Of a DNA stretch of 64,000 bases, positions 26,146 through 35,359 are shown piece after piece. The stretch's first letter is position 1. The number at the start of each line of letters is the position of its first letter. The notes below the pieces were generated by a model. It did no database searches. It saw nothing but the letters and a program-made list of their open reading frames with translations, and was not told where the DNA came from. Location of the stretch: positions 248,001-312,000 of the forward strand of contig NZ_BQHJ01000008.1 in assembly GCF_021603645.1 (NCBI RefSeq). Direction: 5' to 3'. The DNA comes from Pseudomonas pseudonitroreducens (GTDB lineage Bacteria; Pseudomonadota; Gammaproteobacteria; Pseudomonadales; Pseudomonadaceae). The translations under genes were made by a program, and so were the position numbers.

Positions 26146-26922
26146 TCAGCGGATAGGGATGGTGCCACCGTCAACGCACAGCGTCTGGCCGGTAATGAAT
26201 TGCGAACCCTCGCCGGCAAGGAACACCATTACCGGGGCCAGATCGCGCTCTGCGTCGCCAAGCTTGCCCCCCAGCGGCACGATGCGACTCATCATCTGGT
26301 CATGGGCAGCCAGCTCATCGGCGCTCATCTTGGCCCGATGGGCGTCATACATGGGTGTCCAGATCATCGGTGCTACGGCGTTCACCCGGATCCCGTGGCA
26401 CGCCCACTCCTGAGCCAGGGTACGAGTCCACGCCAGCACTGCCCCCTTCGACGCCGCGTAGTGAGCCGCCCCCGGCATGCCGTTTAGGCCGGCAGCCGAA
26501 CCGAAGTTGATAATCCGTCCTCCACCGGCATCACGCAGGAAGGGGAAGGCTACTTGGTTGGTGTGCAGGGTGCCGCGCACGTTAACGTCGAAAATCAGAT
26601 TCCAGTCGTCACCGCCGATAGACTCCGCCGGCGCGGTGCGCTCGACCGCAGCGACGTTGGCCAGCACATCGAGTCCGCCCAGCCACTGGATTGCCTGATC
26701 AAAGCCTCCACGGACCTGCGTTGCATCGGCGATATCGCAGTGGAAATAGCGGACACGGCCGCTAAACCTCGCGCCCAGTTCCTCGACCACAGCGCGACCG
26801 AGGTCGTCTAGCACATCAAAGGAGGCAACTCGCGCGCCCTCCTCCACATAAGCTTTCACCACGCAGGCGCCGATACCTCGCGCACCGCCGGTGACAATGA
26901 TTCTCTTGCCTTCGAGAAGCAT
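26146..26922 (-). CDS. SDR family oxidoreductase
   Basis: A 258-residue classical SDR with TGGARGIG (11-18), S142, Y155 and K159 (YAASK). The usual NNAG reads NVAA (89-92), so the structural Asn of that motif is only partly kept. A GAGGAC site precedes the start. It is the middle of three consecutive SDR genes, 34 nt before the next; one of the three may be the 3-hydroxyacyl-CoA dehydrogenase of this block. Confidence 0.85.
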   Translation of the reverse strand: MLLEGKRIIVTGGARGIGACVVKAYVEEGARVASFDVLDDLGRAVVEELGARFSGRVRYFHCDIADATQVRGGFDQAIQWLGGLDVLANVAAVERTAPAESIGGDDWNLIFDVNVRGTLHTNQVAFPFLRDAGGGRIINFGSAAGLNGMPGAAHYAASKGAVLAWTRTLAQEWACHGIRVNAVAPMIWTPMYDAHRAKMSADELAAHDQMMSRIVPLGGKLGDAERDLAPVMVFLAGEGSQFITGQTLCVDGGTIPIR

Positions 26923-26978
26923 GACGCTGTCCTCTTGTTCTTGTTGGTTTGCAGCGATGATCTATATGGCAGCAACAA

Positions 26979-27740
26979 TCAGGGCAGGCCGCCGTCAACC
27001 TTGATCAGCGAACCAGTGGTGTAGCTGGAATGCGGGCTGGCCAGGTACAGCGCCGTAGTCACGACCTCCTCCGGGCGCCCTGGCCGGCCCAGGGCGTTGG
27101 CGCAACTCTGGCGCATCTCCTCGCTCCAGGCCTTGGCGATGTCGGTGAGGAAGGGGCCTGCGGAGATGGTGTTGACTCGCACTTTCGGCCCATACTCCTG
27201 AGCCAGACCGACGCTCATGGCATTGAGGGCCGCCTTGGCGCCGGCATAGGGGATGATCTGCGGCGAAGGGCGAATCCCCCCCGTGCTGCTGACGTTGATG
27301 ATCGAGCCACCGGCACCCTCGACCATGCGTTGGGCGACCAGCGCACTGAGGCGGAAGGGCCCCTTGAAATTGAGCCCAATGACTTTGTCGAACAGCTCTT
27401 CGCTGACCTCGTGGGTCGGCACCGCCGGCGACATGCCGGCGTTGTTGACCAGCACATCGATATGCCCGAATTCGGCGTAGGCAACCTCGACCAGGCGCTC
27501 CACTTCGAGCCATTTTCCGACATGGCAGGCCACCGCCAGTGCGCGCCGGCCAAGCGCACGCACCTCCTCAGCCACCGCTTCGCAGGCTTCCAACTTGCGG
27601 CTGGCGATGATCACATCGGCGCCGTGCTCGGCGAATGCCCGAACCATCTGGTATCCCAAACCGCGACTACCGCCGGTAACCAGGATCACCTTGCCACTGA
27701 GATCAAACCAGCGGTCTGTCTTCGCATCGTTGCTCATCAT
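26979..27740 (-). CDS. SDR family oxidoreductase
   Basis: A 253-residue classical SDR with TGGSRGLG (22-29), NNAG (99-102), a catalytic Ser at about 152 and Y165/K169 (YAGAK). The residues after the second strand (IASRK) favour NADP. It lies 12 nt downstream of the acyl-CoA dehydrogenase and is therefore the nearest oxidoreductase to the kinase-dehydrogenase pair, in the position where lva-type pathways need a 3-hydroxyacyl-CoA dehydrogenase. Confidence 0.85.
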   Translation of the reverse strand: MMSNDAKTDRWFDLSGKVILVTGGSRGLGYQMVRAFAEHGADVIIASRKLEACEAVAEEVRALGRRALAVACHVGKWLEVERLVEVAYAEFGHIDVLVNNAGMSPAVPTHEVSEELFDKVIGLNFKGPFRLSALVAQRMVEGAGGSIINVSSTGGIRPSPQIIPYAGAKAALNAMSVGLAQEYGPKVRVNTISAGPFLTDIAKAWSEEMRQSCANALGRPGRPEEVVTTALYLASPHSSYTTGSLIKVDGGLP

Positions 27741-27752
27741 GGTATCCGTGGC

Positions 27753-29051
27753 TCAGCCGTCGAGAATGTGGGCGTAGCGATCACGAGCGGCAGCAATCTT
27801 TGGCGGTAGATGCTCGCTGGGGAACAACCCTGCGGCGGGTTTGTACTTGCGCAGCAGTTCACGGGCCACAGTGACCTGGTGGACTTCGGTCGGGCCGTCA
27901 GCCAGGCCCATGGTCGGCACGCTGTTCCACATGTAGGCCAGAGGCGTCTCGAAGGTCGCGCCTAGAGAGCCGTGCAGGTGGATGGCCCGCCGCACCACCT
28001 CGTAGTACAGCTTGGCCATCGCCACCTTGACCATGGCGATATGGCTGCGCGCCTGACGTGGATCGCCGTGGCTTCCATCGATGATCCAGGCGGTCTTGAG
28101 GACCAGTAGTCGGAACTGTTCCAGCTCGATCTGGGTATCGGCGAGCATGGCTTGCACCGTGCCCTTCTCGGCCAGCTGCGTGCCCTGGGTATAACGGCTG
28201 AGCGCGCGCTCACACATCATGTCCAGGGCTCGCTGGCATTGCCCAACGGTACGCATGGCGTGATGGATGCGCCCGCCTCCCAGGCGTGCCTGAGCCACGG
28301 CGAAACCGCCGCCCAACTCGCCAAGCATATGATCCAGCGGCACCCGCACATTGTCGTAACGCAGGTAGCCCTCGGTGGCTTCATCCATCTCCAGGCGCTC
28401 GCCCATGTGCGGCACGTTGCGGATGATTTCCAGCCCTGGGGTTTCCCGCGGCACGATGAACATCGACATGCGTCGCTGGATCGGTGCATCGGGATCAGTC
28501 ACCGCCAGCACCAGGATGAACTCCGCATAGCGCGCATTGGAGGAGTACCACTTCTCGCCGCTGATCAGCCAATGATCGCCATCGCGCACGGCGCGAGTGG
28601 TGAACACTTTGGGATCGGCGCCGCCCTGAGGTTCGGTCATGGAGAAGCACGAGACGATATCGCCATCGAGCAGCGGCTGCAGGTAACGAGCCTTCTGCTC
28701 AGTCGTGCCGAACATGGCGAGGATCTCGGCATTACCGGTATCTGGTGCAGCGGTGCCGAACACCGTCGGCGCCCACAGTGAACGCCCCAGGCGCTCGTTC
28801 ATCAACGCCAGCTTGAGCTGGCCGTAGCCCTCCCCACCAAGGTGCGGGTCGAGATGGCAAGCCCAGAGTTTCTGCTGGCGGACCTTCTCCTGCAGCGGTT
28901 TAAGGATGGCCCGCGACTTCGCATGGCGTGTGTTGTAAACCACGCTCACCGAGGGATAGAGCACATCCAACGGCTCCACTTCTTCGACCAGAAAGCGGTC
29001 GATCCAGTCCAGCTTGGCCTGAAACTCAGGGTCGGTCGAAAAGCCCCACAT
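27753..29051 (-). CDS. Acyl-CoA dehydrogenase (ACAD10/11-LvaC type)
   Basis: A 432-residue flavin acyl-CoA dehydrogenase, longer than the usual ~385. The FAD/substrate segment MTEPQGGADPKVF and WYSSNARYAE lie in the middle domain and DGPTEVHQVTVAREL near the C-terminus, the latter resembling the ACAD10/11 group. The ATG at 29051 (GGAGAA upstream) is far better than the long frame from 29255. The gene directly upstream is an APH-type kinase. In ACAD10/11 and in LvaA-LvaC this pair phosphorylates a 4-hydroxyacyl-CoA and then eliminates phosphate, so isomerisation to 3-hydroxyacyl-CoA is the likely role; this is inference from family and neighbour. Confidence 0.88.
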   Translation of the reverse strand: MWGFSTDPEFQAKLDWIDRFLVEEVEPLDVLYPSVSVVYNTRHAKSRAILKPLQEKVRQQKLWACHLDPHLGGEGYGQLKLALMNERLGRSLWAPTVFGTAAPDTGNAEILAMFGTTEQKARYLQPLLDGDIVSCFSMTEPQGGADPKVFTTRAVRDGDHWLISGEKWYSSNARYAEFILVLAVTDPDAPIQRRMSMFIVPRETPGLEIIRNVPHMGERLEMDEATEGYLRYDNVRVPLDHMLGELGGGFAVAQARLGGGRIHHAMRTVGQCQRALDMMCERALSRYTQGTQLAEKGTVQAMLADTQIELEQFRLLVLKTAWIIDGSHGDPRQARSHIAMVKVAMAKLYYEVVRRAIHLHGSLGATFETPLAYMWNSVPTMGLADGPTEVHQVTVARELLRKYKPAAGLFPSEHLPPKIAAARDRYAHILDG

Positions 29052-29095
29052 CGTGTCGTTCTCCGTCTGTTCGGGATGCCTTACGCGAAGCGGCT

Positions 29096-30163
29096 TCAGG
29101 CCGCAGCGATCAATTGGTCGGCCTTGGCCATCAGCCAGGTGGCGTAATCGTGCAGGTAGGCGCCCATTTCCCTTGGCGCCTTGCCGATCAGCGAGCGGGC
29201 GTAGGTGCCCTCGAGCAGGCAGGCGAGCTTGTAGCAGGCGAGCACGAAGAACCACGGCATTGCACCCATGTCGCGGCCACTGAGCTCGCCGTACAGGGAA
29301 ATCAGCTCGGCACGGCTCATAAAACCGCTCCAGGGCTCAACTACTGGCTTGCTGCCTGCGCCGCCAACCTCGGGATCACCAGGCTCGCGCCAGGAGGTGA
29401 GCACCCAGGCCAGGTCCAGCAAGGGATCGCCGAGTGTTGATAGCTCCCAGTCAATCAGCCCGGAAATACGCGGCGTCTGCAACGAAAACATGACGTTGGG
29501 CCACTGAAAGTCACCATGGATGATGCCGATGCGACGGTCCTGGGGCAGGTTATCGGTCAGCCAGCGACCGACCCGGTCGACGTTGACCAGGGAGTTCCCG
29601 CCGTAGCCGGGGGTATCTCGATAACTGTCGAGCTGGGAACGCCAGCGCTCAACCTGGCGACCGTGCCAATTGTCCGGCCGGCCGAAATCGATGAGCCCAA
29701 GAGTCTGGTGGTCAAGACGGCCCAGGGCGGCGGCAGCGCGAACGAACTCTTCGCCCATCTGCTGGCGCCAACTGGCATCGGTGGCGTAGCGCCCCTGCAA
29801 CGGTCCGGCGGGAGAGAAGCCTTCCAGTGGCGCCATGACAAAGAAATTGACGCCGAGGACTTCGGGATCTGCACAGGCAGCCAGCAGGGCTGGATGCGGC
29901 ACTTCGCTGCCAGCCAGCGCTTTAAGGACCCGAGCCTCGCGCAACATGGTTTCGTTGCTGTTACTGCGCAAGTGGCGTGGCGGCCGGCGCAGTACGAAGC
30001 TGGCCTCACCGCGCCGCATCAGGAACAGGTTGTTTTGCGATCCGCCGGTCAGTTGGCGAACCTCGCTGACCGGACCACTACCGGGTAGGCCAGCGGTTTC
30101 GATCCACGGCCCCAGCGTGCGCCAGTCGAGCAGGCCGTCGAAGTCAGGAAGTGTGCTGGTCAT
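29096..30163 (-). CDS. APH-family phosphotransferase (ACAD10/11 kinase domain / LvaA type)
   Basis: A 355-residue protein with the aminoglycoside phosphotransferase fold. The catalytic loop HGDFQWPN carries D218 and N223, and IDWE supplies the metal-binding D238. It is the stand-alone equivalent of the N-terminal kinase of mammalian ACAD10/11 and of LvaA, which phosphorylate the 4-hydroxyl of acyl-CoAs. The acyl-CoA dehydrogenase gene follows 44 nt downstream. The start at 30163 is uncertain: an in-frame ATG exists at 30229, and a short GC hairpin lies right before 30163. Confidence 0.88.
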   Translation of the reverse strand: MTSTLPDFDGLLDWRTLGPWIETAGLPGSGPVSEVRQLTGGSQNNLFLMRRGEASFVLRRPPRHLRSNSNETMLREARVLKALAGSEVPHPALLAACADPEVLGVNFFVMAPLEGFSPAGPLQGRYATDASWRQQMGEEFVRAAAALGRLDHQTLGLIDFGRPDNWHGRQVERWRSQLDSYRDTPGYGGNSLVNVDRVGRWLTDNLPQDRRIGIIHGDFQWPNVMFSLQTPRISGLIDWELSTLGDPLLDLAWVLTSWREPGDPEVGGAGSKPVVEPWSGFMSRAELISLYGELSGRDMGAMPWFFVLACYKLACLLEGTYARSLIGKAPREMGAYLHDYATWLMAKADQLIAAA

Positions 30164-30178
30164 CGGGGGCTGCCCCCG
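30164..30178 (-). promoter_or_regulatory. GC hairpin at the kinase start codon
   Basis: CGGGGGCAGCCCCCG read on the minus strand, a 6-bp all-GC stem with a 3-nt loop, lies directly before the ATG at 30163 and contains the only purine-rich stretch that could serve as ribosome-binding site. It might limit translation, or it might mean that the true start is 30229. Confidence 0.35.
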
Positions 30179-30270
30179 CTCGATCCGTGCTTCATACCTG
30201 CCGACACGGATACGGCGGGGCTGGGGCATATTGGCAAATCGGCGACCATCTACAACCTCCCTCACATGGC

Positions 30271-30786
30271 TTATTGTTCGGCCGCCCCTCCTGCGGACGC
30301 TTGCTTGTCCTGCTCGAGGTTGCGGCGTATTTGCCTCAACACACTCAACGTCTGTTCCAACTCGACAGTCTCCAGGCCCCTGGAGATGCGCGCGGTCCAC
30401 TGCGCACTCTCGCGGTTGGCCTGGGCATAGGCCTCCCGCCCCTTCTCGGTGGCAACCAGTAGCTTGGAAACCTTGTGGTGCGGGTTATCCGCGTAAACCA
30501 CATGGCCGTCGTCAGCCAGTACATCAGCGACTCGCTGCACCGCTTGCCGGCTGTATCCCAGGCTACGCGCTATGCGAGCCACCGTCGGCGGCTCCGCCGC
30601 CAGCACCACTGACGCCAGCACGATGGTCTGTGCCGAGCTACCCAGTGCACCGGGCTTGCTCGCGCTCATCACCCGCCCATGCAGACGCAGGATTTCATCC
30701 ACCAGCTCAGCCAGGCAGGCGCCCTGCTCGCTGTGCACCGAATGGTCGAAGGTGTTCTCCGACCCCTTCCCGGACGTCTTCTTCAA
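30271..30786 (-). CDS. MarR family transcriptional regulator
   Basis: A 171-residue winged-helix regulator. The recognition region is TVARIARSLGYSRQAVQRV (about 68-86), followed by the wing with NPHHKVSKLLVATEKG. The frame begins with TTG at 30786, preceded by AGGGGTG at 7 nt; the next ATG would remove part of the dimerisation helix. It heads the operon of kinase, acyl-CoA dehydrogenase, SDRs and CoA ligase, and a perfect palindrome 24 bp upstream is its probable own operator. The ligand is likely a pathway acid or CoA ester. Confidence 0.85.
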   Translation of the reverse strand: MKKTSGKGSENTFDHSVHSEQGACLAELVDEILRLHGRVMSASKPGALGSSAQTIVLASVVLAAEPPTVARIARSLGYSRQAVQRVADVLADDGHVVYADNPHHKVSKLLVATEKGREAYAQANRESAQWTARISRGLETVELEQTLSVLRQIRRNLEQDKQASAGGAAEQ

Positions 30787-30809
30787 ACTATGACACCCCT
30801 ATTCCACTT

Positions 30810-30825
30810 TGACAATATATTGTCA
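30810..30825. promoter_or_regulatory. Probable MarR operator
   Basis: TGACAATATATTGTCA is a perfect 16-bp palindrome placed 24 bp upstream of the MarR start codon. Size, AT-rich centre and position fit MarR-family autoregulation. It differs from the cluster operator. Confidence 0.65.
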
Positions 30826-30987
30826 CTATAGCTCATCAAGATTTCCCCCAATCCATTCTCAGCGAACCAGCAGCACGGTATGTGCTGGGCGGCGTCCGGG
30901 CAACCGTTGCCGCATCCACCAGGCAGAAACGACAAAGCCCGGCGAACCGGGACCTGTCTGGGTAAAGCAGTTATCCAAGAATAGCGC

Positions 30988-31725
30988 TCAGAGCCCATTC
31001 GCCATGTAGCCACCATCGGCTGCCAGCACCGTACCGGTGACGAAGGATGCTGCTGGCGAAACCAGGAATAGAATGCACGCGGCAATTTCCTCCGGGCGCG
31101 CCCAACGCCCCAATGGTGTACGCGCCAAGACCCGGGCGTTGCGCTCAGAAGCGTGCTCCTGAATGCCGCGGGTCATCGGCGTGTCAGTCCAGCCTGGGGC
31201 AACCCCGTTGACCCGTACACCATCCTTGCCCCAAGCCACGGCGAGGCTGCGAGTCAGCTGAGCCACCCCCCCCTTGCTGACCGCATAGGCCGGCGCAGTC
31301 GGGCTGCCGAAGAAGCTCATCACCGAGCAGAGGTTAACGATGCTCCCGCCGCTGCGCGCGAGCATCTCTCGAGCCGCATAGCAGCAACGCATGCTGCCGT
31401 TAAGGTTGATCTCCAGCGTCTGCAGGAAACCCTCCTCCTCAAACTCGGCAGCACCGCGACCGATACCTGCGGAGTTGACCAGGATATCCAGGCCATCGAA
31501 CGCTTGGAAATAGCGGGTCACCGCCGCGGAGTCGCGCACATCCAGCAGAGCGAACGACACGCTCGCCAGACGGGCGTCATCTCGGCAGGCACGAATCTCC
31601 GCTTCAGTTACCCCGGTTGCCCACACCTGGCAGTTCGCCTCCAGCAGAGCCGAAACCGTTGCCAGACCGATACCACTGCTACCACCCACCACCACTGCTT
31701 TCTTACCGCTCAGGTCCATGCCCAT
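30988..31725 (-). CDS. SDR family oxidoreductase
   Basis: A 245-residue classical SDR with GGSSGIG (14-20), the NNAG motif as NSAG (84-87), S134, Y147 and K151 (YAVSK). It lies upstream of the MarR gene on the same strand with a 201-bp gap that holds the MarR palindrome, so it is probably a separate unit. Function within the pathway unknown; a 3-hydroxyacyl-CoA or alcohol dehydrogenase is possible. Confidence 0.84.
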   Translation of the reverse strand: MGMDLSGKKAVVVGGSSGIGLATVSALLEANCQVWATGVTEAEIRACRDDARLASVSFALLDVRDSAAVTRYFQAFDGLDILVNSAGIGRGAAEFEEEGFLQTLEINLNGSMRCCYAAREMLARSGGSIVNLCSVMSFFGSPTAPAYAVSKGGVAQLTRSLAVAWGKDGVRVNGVAPGWTDTPMTRGIQEHASERNARVLARTPLGRWARPEEIAACILFLVSPAASFVTGTVLAADGGYMANGL

Positions 31726-31886
31726 CTGTCAGTCCTCTCCTCAGGCATCCGCGTGGAACTTGTTCCACTAGGAAAAATAATCAGCAATCAGCTAACACCG
31801 CTTCAACAGGAGGGCTTTCAATCTGATGAAGGCGGCATTGATCCTGGTCAATAACCGCACCATATGTGAGTGTTGACCACGACAAA

Positions 31887-31907
31887 TAACTAACATAGAG
31901 TCAGCTT
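31887..31907. promoter_or_regulatory. Cluster operator, copy F
   Basis: TAACTA-N9-CAGCTT with inner bases giving GTCAGCTT on the right. It lies 34 bp upstream of the amidohydrolase start at 31941, the shortest such distance in the window, which fits a repressor site overlapping the promoter or transcript start. Confidence 0.6.
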
Positions 31908-31940
31908 TACTTACAAACCCCGACCACAAAAGAGGTCAGC

Positions 31941-33140
31941 ATGCGCAACGTCAATTACCCGATCTATGATGTCGACCGGCACTTCTATGAACCGCCGGAA
32001 GCCTTCCTGACCCACCTGCCGAAGGAGTTCCGCAAGGAGTTCCAATACGTGCAGGTCAATGGCCGCACCAAGCTGGCTGTCGGCGGTGTTCTCAGCGACT
32101 ACATCCCCAACCCGACCTTCGATGTGGTCGCCGCACCAGGCTCCCACGAGAAGTGGTATCGCGGAGATAACCCCGAAGGCCTGTCTCTGCGGGAAGTCGG
32201 CGGCGAACCGATCCCCTCTGACCCGGCCTTCTTCGATGGAGAAGCGCACCTGAAGGTGATGGACGAGCAGAAAATCCACGCTGGTCTGTTCATCCCCACC
32301 CTGGCGTCGGTCATCGAGGAGCGCCTGGCTGACAAACCACAAGTCATCGCCGCACTGATGCACTCATCCAACCGCTGGCTCGCCGAAGGCTGTGGCTTCG
32401 CCCGCGAAAACCGGCTGTTCCCGGTCCCCATGGTCAACTTGTACGATGTTGATCGTGCAGTCGAAGAGCTGGAATTCGTGCTCAAGAGCGGTGCACGCGT
32501 GGTGGGCATCCGTCCGGCTCCCGTAGCTGGTACCAAGAATCCACTGGAAGGGCGCGCTCCCGGTCACCCCGAGTTCGACCCCTTCTGGGCCCGGGTCAAC
32601 GAAGCGAAGATCTTCGTCATGCTGCACGTCTCCGACTCTGGCTACGACAAGGTCAATCGCTGGTGGACTGCCGGCGGCAAGGGCGAATTCCGTCCGTTCG
32701 AGAAGGAACCTTTCGGTGAAGTCCTGGATTGGATGGGGCGCGCCATCTCCGACACCTTGGCGTCGCTGGTGTGCCATGGCGTGTTCGACCGCTTCCCCGA
32801 TGTTCGTGTAGCGTCGCTGGAAAACGGCAGTAACTGGCTGGAGCCCCTGCTCGAACGTCTGGCGCTCAACTACAAGAAGATGCCCAAGGCCTTCAAGCAG
32901 GACCCAGTGGCCAGCTTCAAGAAACACGTGTTCATCTCGCCCTTCTACGAAGACCCAGTACTGCGCATCTGCGAAGTAATGGGCGACAACCGAGTGCTGT
33001 TCGGCAGCGACTGGCCGCATCCAGAAGGCCTCAGCCATCCTTGGGACTTCTTCAAAGACATCGAAGACCTCAGCGATGCCCAGGCACAGCGGGTGATGAG
33101 CACTAACCTGAAAGGTCTGCTGGAGGGCGTGCGCGACTGA
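31941..33140 (+). CDS. Amidohydrolase-2 family metal-dependent hydrolase
   Basis: A 399-residue TIM-barrel protein of the ACMSD-like amidohydrolase-2 family. The N-terminal metal-binding strand reads YDVDRHFYEPP (about 9-19), a mid-barrel His is in MLHVSDSG, and the C-terminal Asp is in FGSDWPHPEG. Members catalyse hydrolysis, hydration or decarboxylation of small acids. This subtype is repeatedly found with acyl-CoA catabolic genes but I know of no assigned reaction for it. It is monocistronic, has its own operator 34 bp upstream and a strong terminator. A second, more distant copy lies at 54479-55813. Confidence 0.85.
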   Translation: MRNVNYPIYDVDRHFYEPPEAFLTHLPKEFRKEFQYVQVNGRTKLAVGGVLSDYIPNPTFDVVAAPGSHEKWYRGDNPEGLSLREVGGEPIPSDPAFFDGEAHLKVMDEQKIHAGLFIPTLASVIEERLADKPQVIAALMHSSNRWLAEGCGFARENRLFPVPMVNLYDVDRAVEELEFVLKSGARVVGIRPAPVAGTKNPLEGRAPGHPEFDPFWARVNEAKIFVMLHVSDSGYDKVNRWWTAGGKGEFRPFEKEPFGEVLDWMGRAISDTLASLVCHGVFDRFPDVRVASLENGSNWLEPLLERLALNYKKMPKAFKQDPVASFKKHVFISPFYEDPVLRICEVMGDNRVLFGSDWPHPEGLSHPWDFFKDIEDLSDAQAQRVMSTNLKGLLEGVRD

Positions 33141-33162
33141 TTCAGATCCCACCGCGCACATC

Positions 33163-33191
33163 AAGGGCATGGAGCGATCCATGCCCTTTTT
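33163..33191 (+). terminator. Rho-independent terminator
   Basis: An 11-bp perfect stem (AAGGGCATGGA at 33163-33173 with its complement at 33178-33188) and a GCGA loop, followed by a run of T to 33191. It ends the amidohydrolase transcript. Confidence 0.85.
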
Positions 33192-33260
33192 GTTGGCCCA
33201 ACCTATCCATCACCTGGCAACCACGCCAGCGCTATCAGCGCAGCGACAGCGCTTTAACCA

Positions 33261-35288
33261 TCAGTACTGGAAGGTGTTGATCACTTGGCGCAATTGGCCA
33301 ACCTGACCGTGCAACTCCTCACTGGCGCGCTCTGCGAGTTCGGCACCTTGCGCTGTTTGCTCGCTGGCCTGGCTGATCTCCACCAGGTTACGGTCGATAT
33401 CCACTGAGACCGATGTCTGCTGCTCCGCCGACGAAGCGATCTGCTGACTCTGCTCGACGATGGTACCGATGGCGCCGAGAATGCGCTCCAGCACTTCCTG
33501 CACATCCCCCGCCTGGCTAGCAGTGCTGCCGGCGATCTGGTGGCTCTCCCCCATCGACCTGACTGTCGCTGCGACACGACTGCGCAGACTGCCAATCATC
33601 TGTTCGATTTCCGCGGTGGAGTTGCGTGTGCGCACCGCCAGCGTCCGCACTTCGTCCGCCACGACCGCGAAGCCTCGTCCCTGCTCACCAGCCCGCGCCG
33701 CCTCGATAGCAGCATTCAAGGCCAGCAGGTTAGTCTGGTCGGCAATGTTCTTGATCACATCCAACACCTGGCCTATCGCGTCGCTGTCCTGGGCCAGTTC
33801 GTGGATCACCCCCATGGACTTGTCGATTTCACCCGCCAGCACCTGGATGTTCTCGACCTGCTGGCGAACCATCCCGCTGCCGCGTACCGTTTCGTCATTG
33901 GCACTGCGCGCGCAATCAACGGCAGCCACAGCACTGCGGGCAACCTCCTGGGCACTGGCCGATAGCTGATTCATGGCTGTCGCTACCAACTCCAGCTGCC
34001 CCCGCTGGTCAGTCACCGCCCGCGAGCTTTCGGCGGAAGCGCTTTGCACGCGCTCGGTCTGGGTCCCCACCTGGGAAGCCACGACGCTGACCCGGCGCAC
34101 CAGATCCTGGATCTGCCCGATGCTGACATTGAATACCCGTCCCAGCTCAGCCAGCTCATCGCGCCCCTGCACACTGAGCTGCGCGGTCATGTCACCCGCC
34201 GCCACCTTGGCCAACGCCACTCCCAGACCTGCGATCATCGATCGGGTGCTGGCATAAAACGCCAAGTACAAATAGATAATCGCGCTGAATACCGTGACCA
34301 GCACCAGCAACAAGACCAGAGTCTGCCGACCAGCCAGCCGGACCCTGGCCTGCAGATCTTCCTGCAGGAGATTGAAGGCCTGCTCCTGCAACTGCTGGCC
34401 TGCGTCACCCAGACGCGTGATTTCGTCGAAAAAACCAGTCCAACGGCTATCTAGCTCGGCTCCATCGAGCAGCCGCTGATCTACCAGGCTGCGGGCCTGA
34501 GCCAGGCTGTCGAGACTGCGCTTGGCAGATTCCTGCAATGACTCCTGGCCGCGCGCGGCCAGCACCAGGTCGTCCAGTTTGAGCGAGTATTCGGCACTGA
34601 ACTGACCGAGGTCGACCACCGCCGTGTCGAGACTGACGCTGTCGTTGGACCCGACGAAGCCCTGCCCCAGAGCAGCCGAGCCCGGCCCACGGACGGCGCT
34701 CAGCAGACGCTGCAAGGTCGGCATGCTGACACTGAGCAAATCGCCAGCCTGACGCACGAGCGCCTGGTCATCCTTATTCAATCCCACAAGACCGACGCTG
34801 TAGACCAGAAACAACTCGCTACGCTTGGCCAATTGCCCAGCCAGCTCCATCTTTGGCGCTGCCCCGGGAGTCGTGCCAAGACGCTCAACGCTTTGCAGCA
34901 GCTCATCACGTTTGCGCTGAAAATCGCTGCGCTGCAGAGCATCACCACCCTGCCAAGCGAGTGCTTTGACCAGTGCCAGGGCTTCCCGCTCTCCGGCCCG
35001 GATACGCTGGTCGATGTCGCTGTTCTTTTCTACCTGGCTGACCCGCAGGCGCACCAGGCTCAAATCTTTCAACTGGTCAAGCTGACGGTGCAAAGCCGCG
35101 GCCCGCTGAAGAAACGGCAGGCTATCGAGTAACTGCCTGGCATCACTCCAACGCTGATGACTGTCGCGAACCAGGTAGTAGTTGGTCGCCACCAGCGGCA
35201 CCAGGAAGAGCACGCAGATCAACCCGAACTTCTTGCCGAAGCTCAGGCGATTCATCAGCAGGATTCCAGGCTTGAGTATCTCCTTCAT
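33261..35288 (-). CDS. Methyl-accepting chemotaxis protein
   Basis: A 675-residue transmembrane chemoreceptor. The first membrane helix lies at about 22-42, a periplasmic helical sensor of some 290 residues follows, the second membrane helix contains [20 protein letters not shown], then HAMP, then the signalling domain with the conserved tip [20 protein letters not shown]. No CheR-docking pentapeptide is seen at the C-terminus. The ATG at 35288 has AGGAG at good distance. It lies downstream of an MFS gene in the same orientation within the catabolic cluster, so it may sense the substrate or a breakdown product. Confidence 0.93.
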   Translation of the reverse strand: MKEILKPGILLMNRLSFGKKFGLICVLFLVPLVATNYYLVRDSHQRWSDARQLLDSLPFLQRAAALHRQLDQLKDLSLVRLRVSQVEKNSDIDQRIRAGEREALALVKALAWQGGDALQRSDFQRKRDELLQSVERLGTTPGAAPKMELAGQLAKRSELFLVYSVGLVGLNKDDQALVRQAGDLLSVSMPTLQRLLSAVRGPGSAALGQGFVGSNDSVSLDTAVVDLGQFSAEYSLKLDDLVLAARGQESLQESAKRSLDSLAQARSLVDQRLLDGAELDSRWTGFFDEITRLGDAGQQLQEQAFNLLQEDLQARVRLAGRQTLVLLLVLVTVFSAIIYLYLAFYASTRSMIAGLGVALAKVAAGDMTAQLSVQGRDELAELGRVFNVSIGQIQDLVRRVSVVASQVGTQTERVQSASAESSRAVTDQRGQLELVATAMNQLSASAQEVARSAVAAVDCARSANDETVRGSGMVRQQVENIQVLAGEIDKSMGVIHELAQDSDAIGQVLDVIKNIADQTNLLALNAAIEAARAGEQGRGFAVVADEVRTLAVRTRNSTAEIEQMIGSLRSRVAATVRSMGESHQIAGSTASQAGDVQEVLERILGAIGTIVEQSQQIASSAEQQTSVSVDIDRNLVEISQASEQTAQGAELAERASEELHGQVGQLRQVINTFQY

Positions 35289-35359
35289 GGGCAACTCCTT
35301 GTTCTTGTTGTTATGAATGGCCGGCAATCCGGCTGCAGCAGGGGCGCGGCTGCAGCGAG

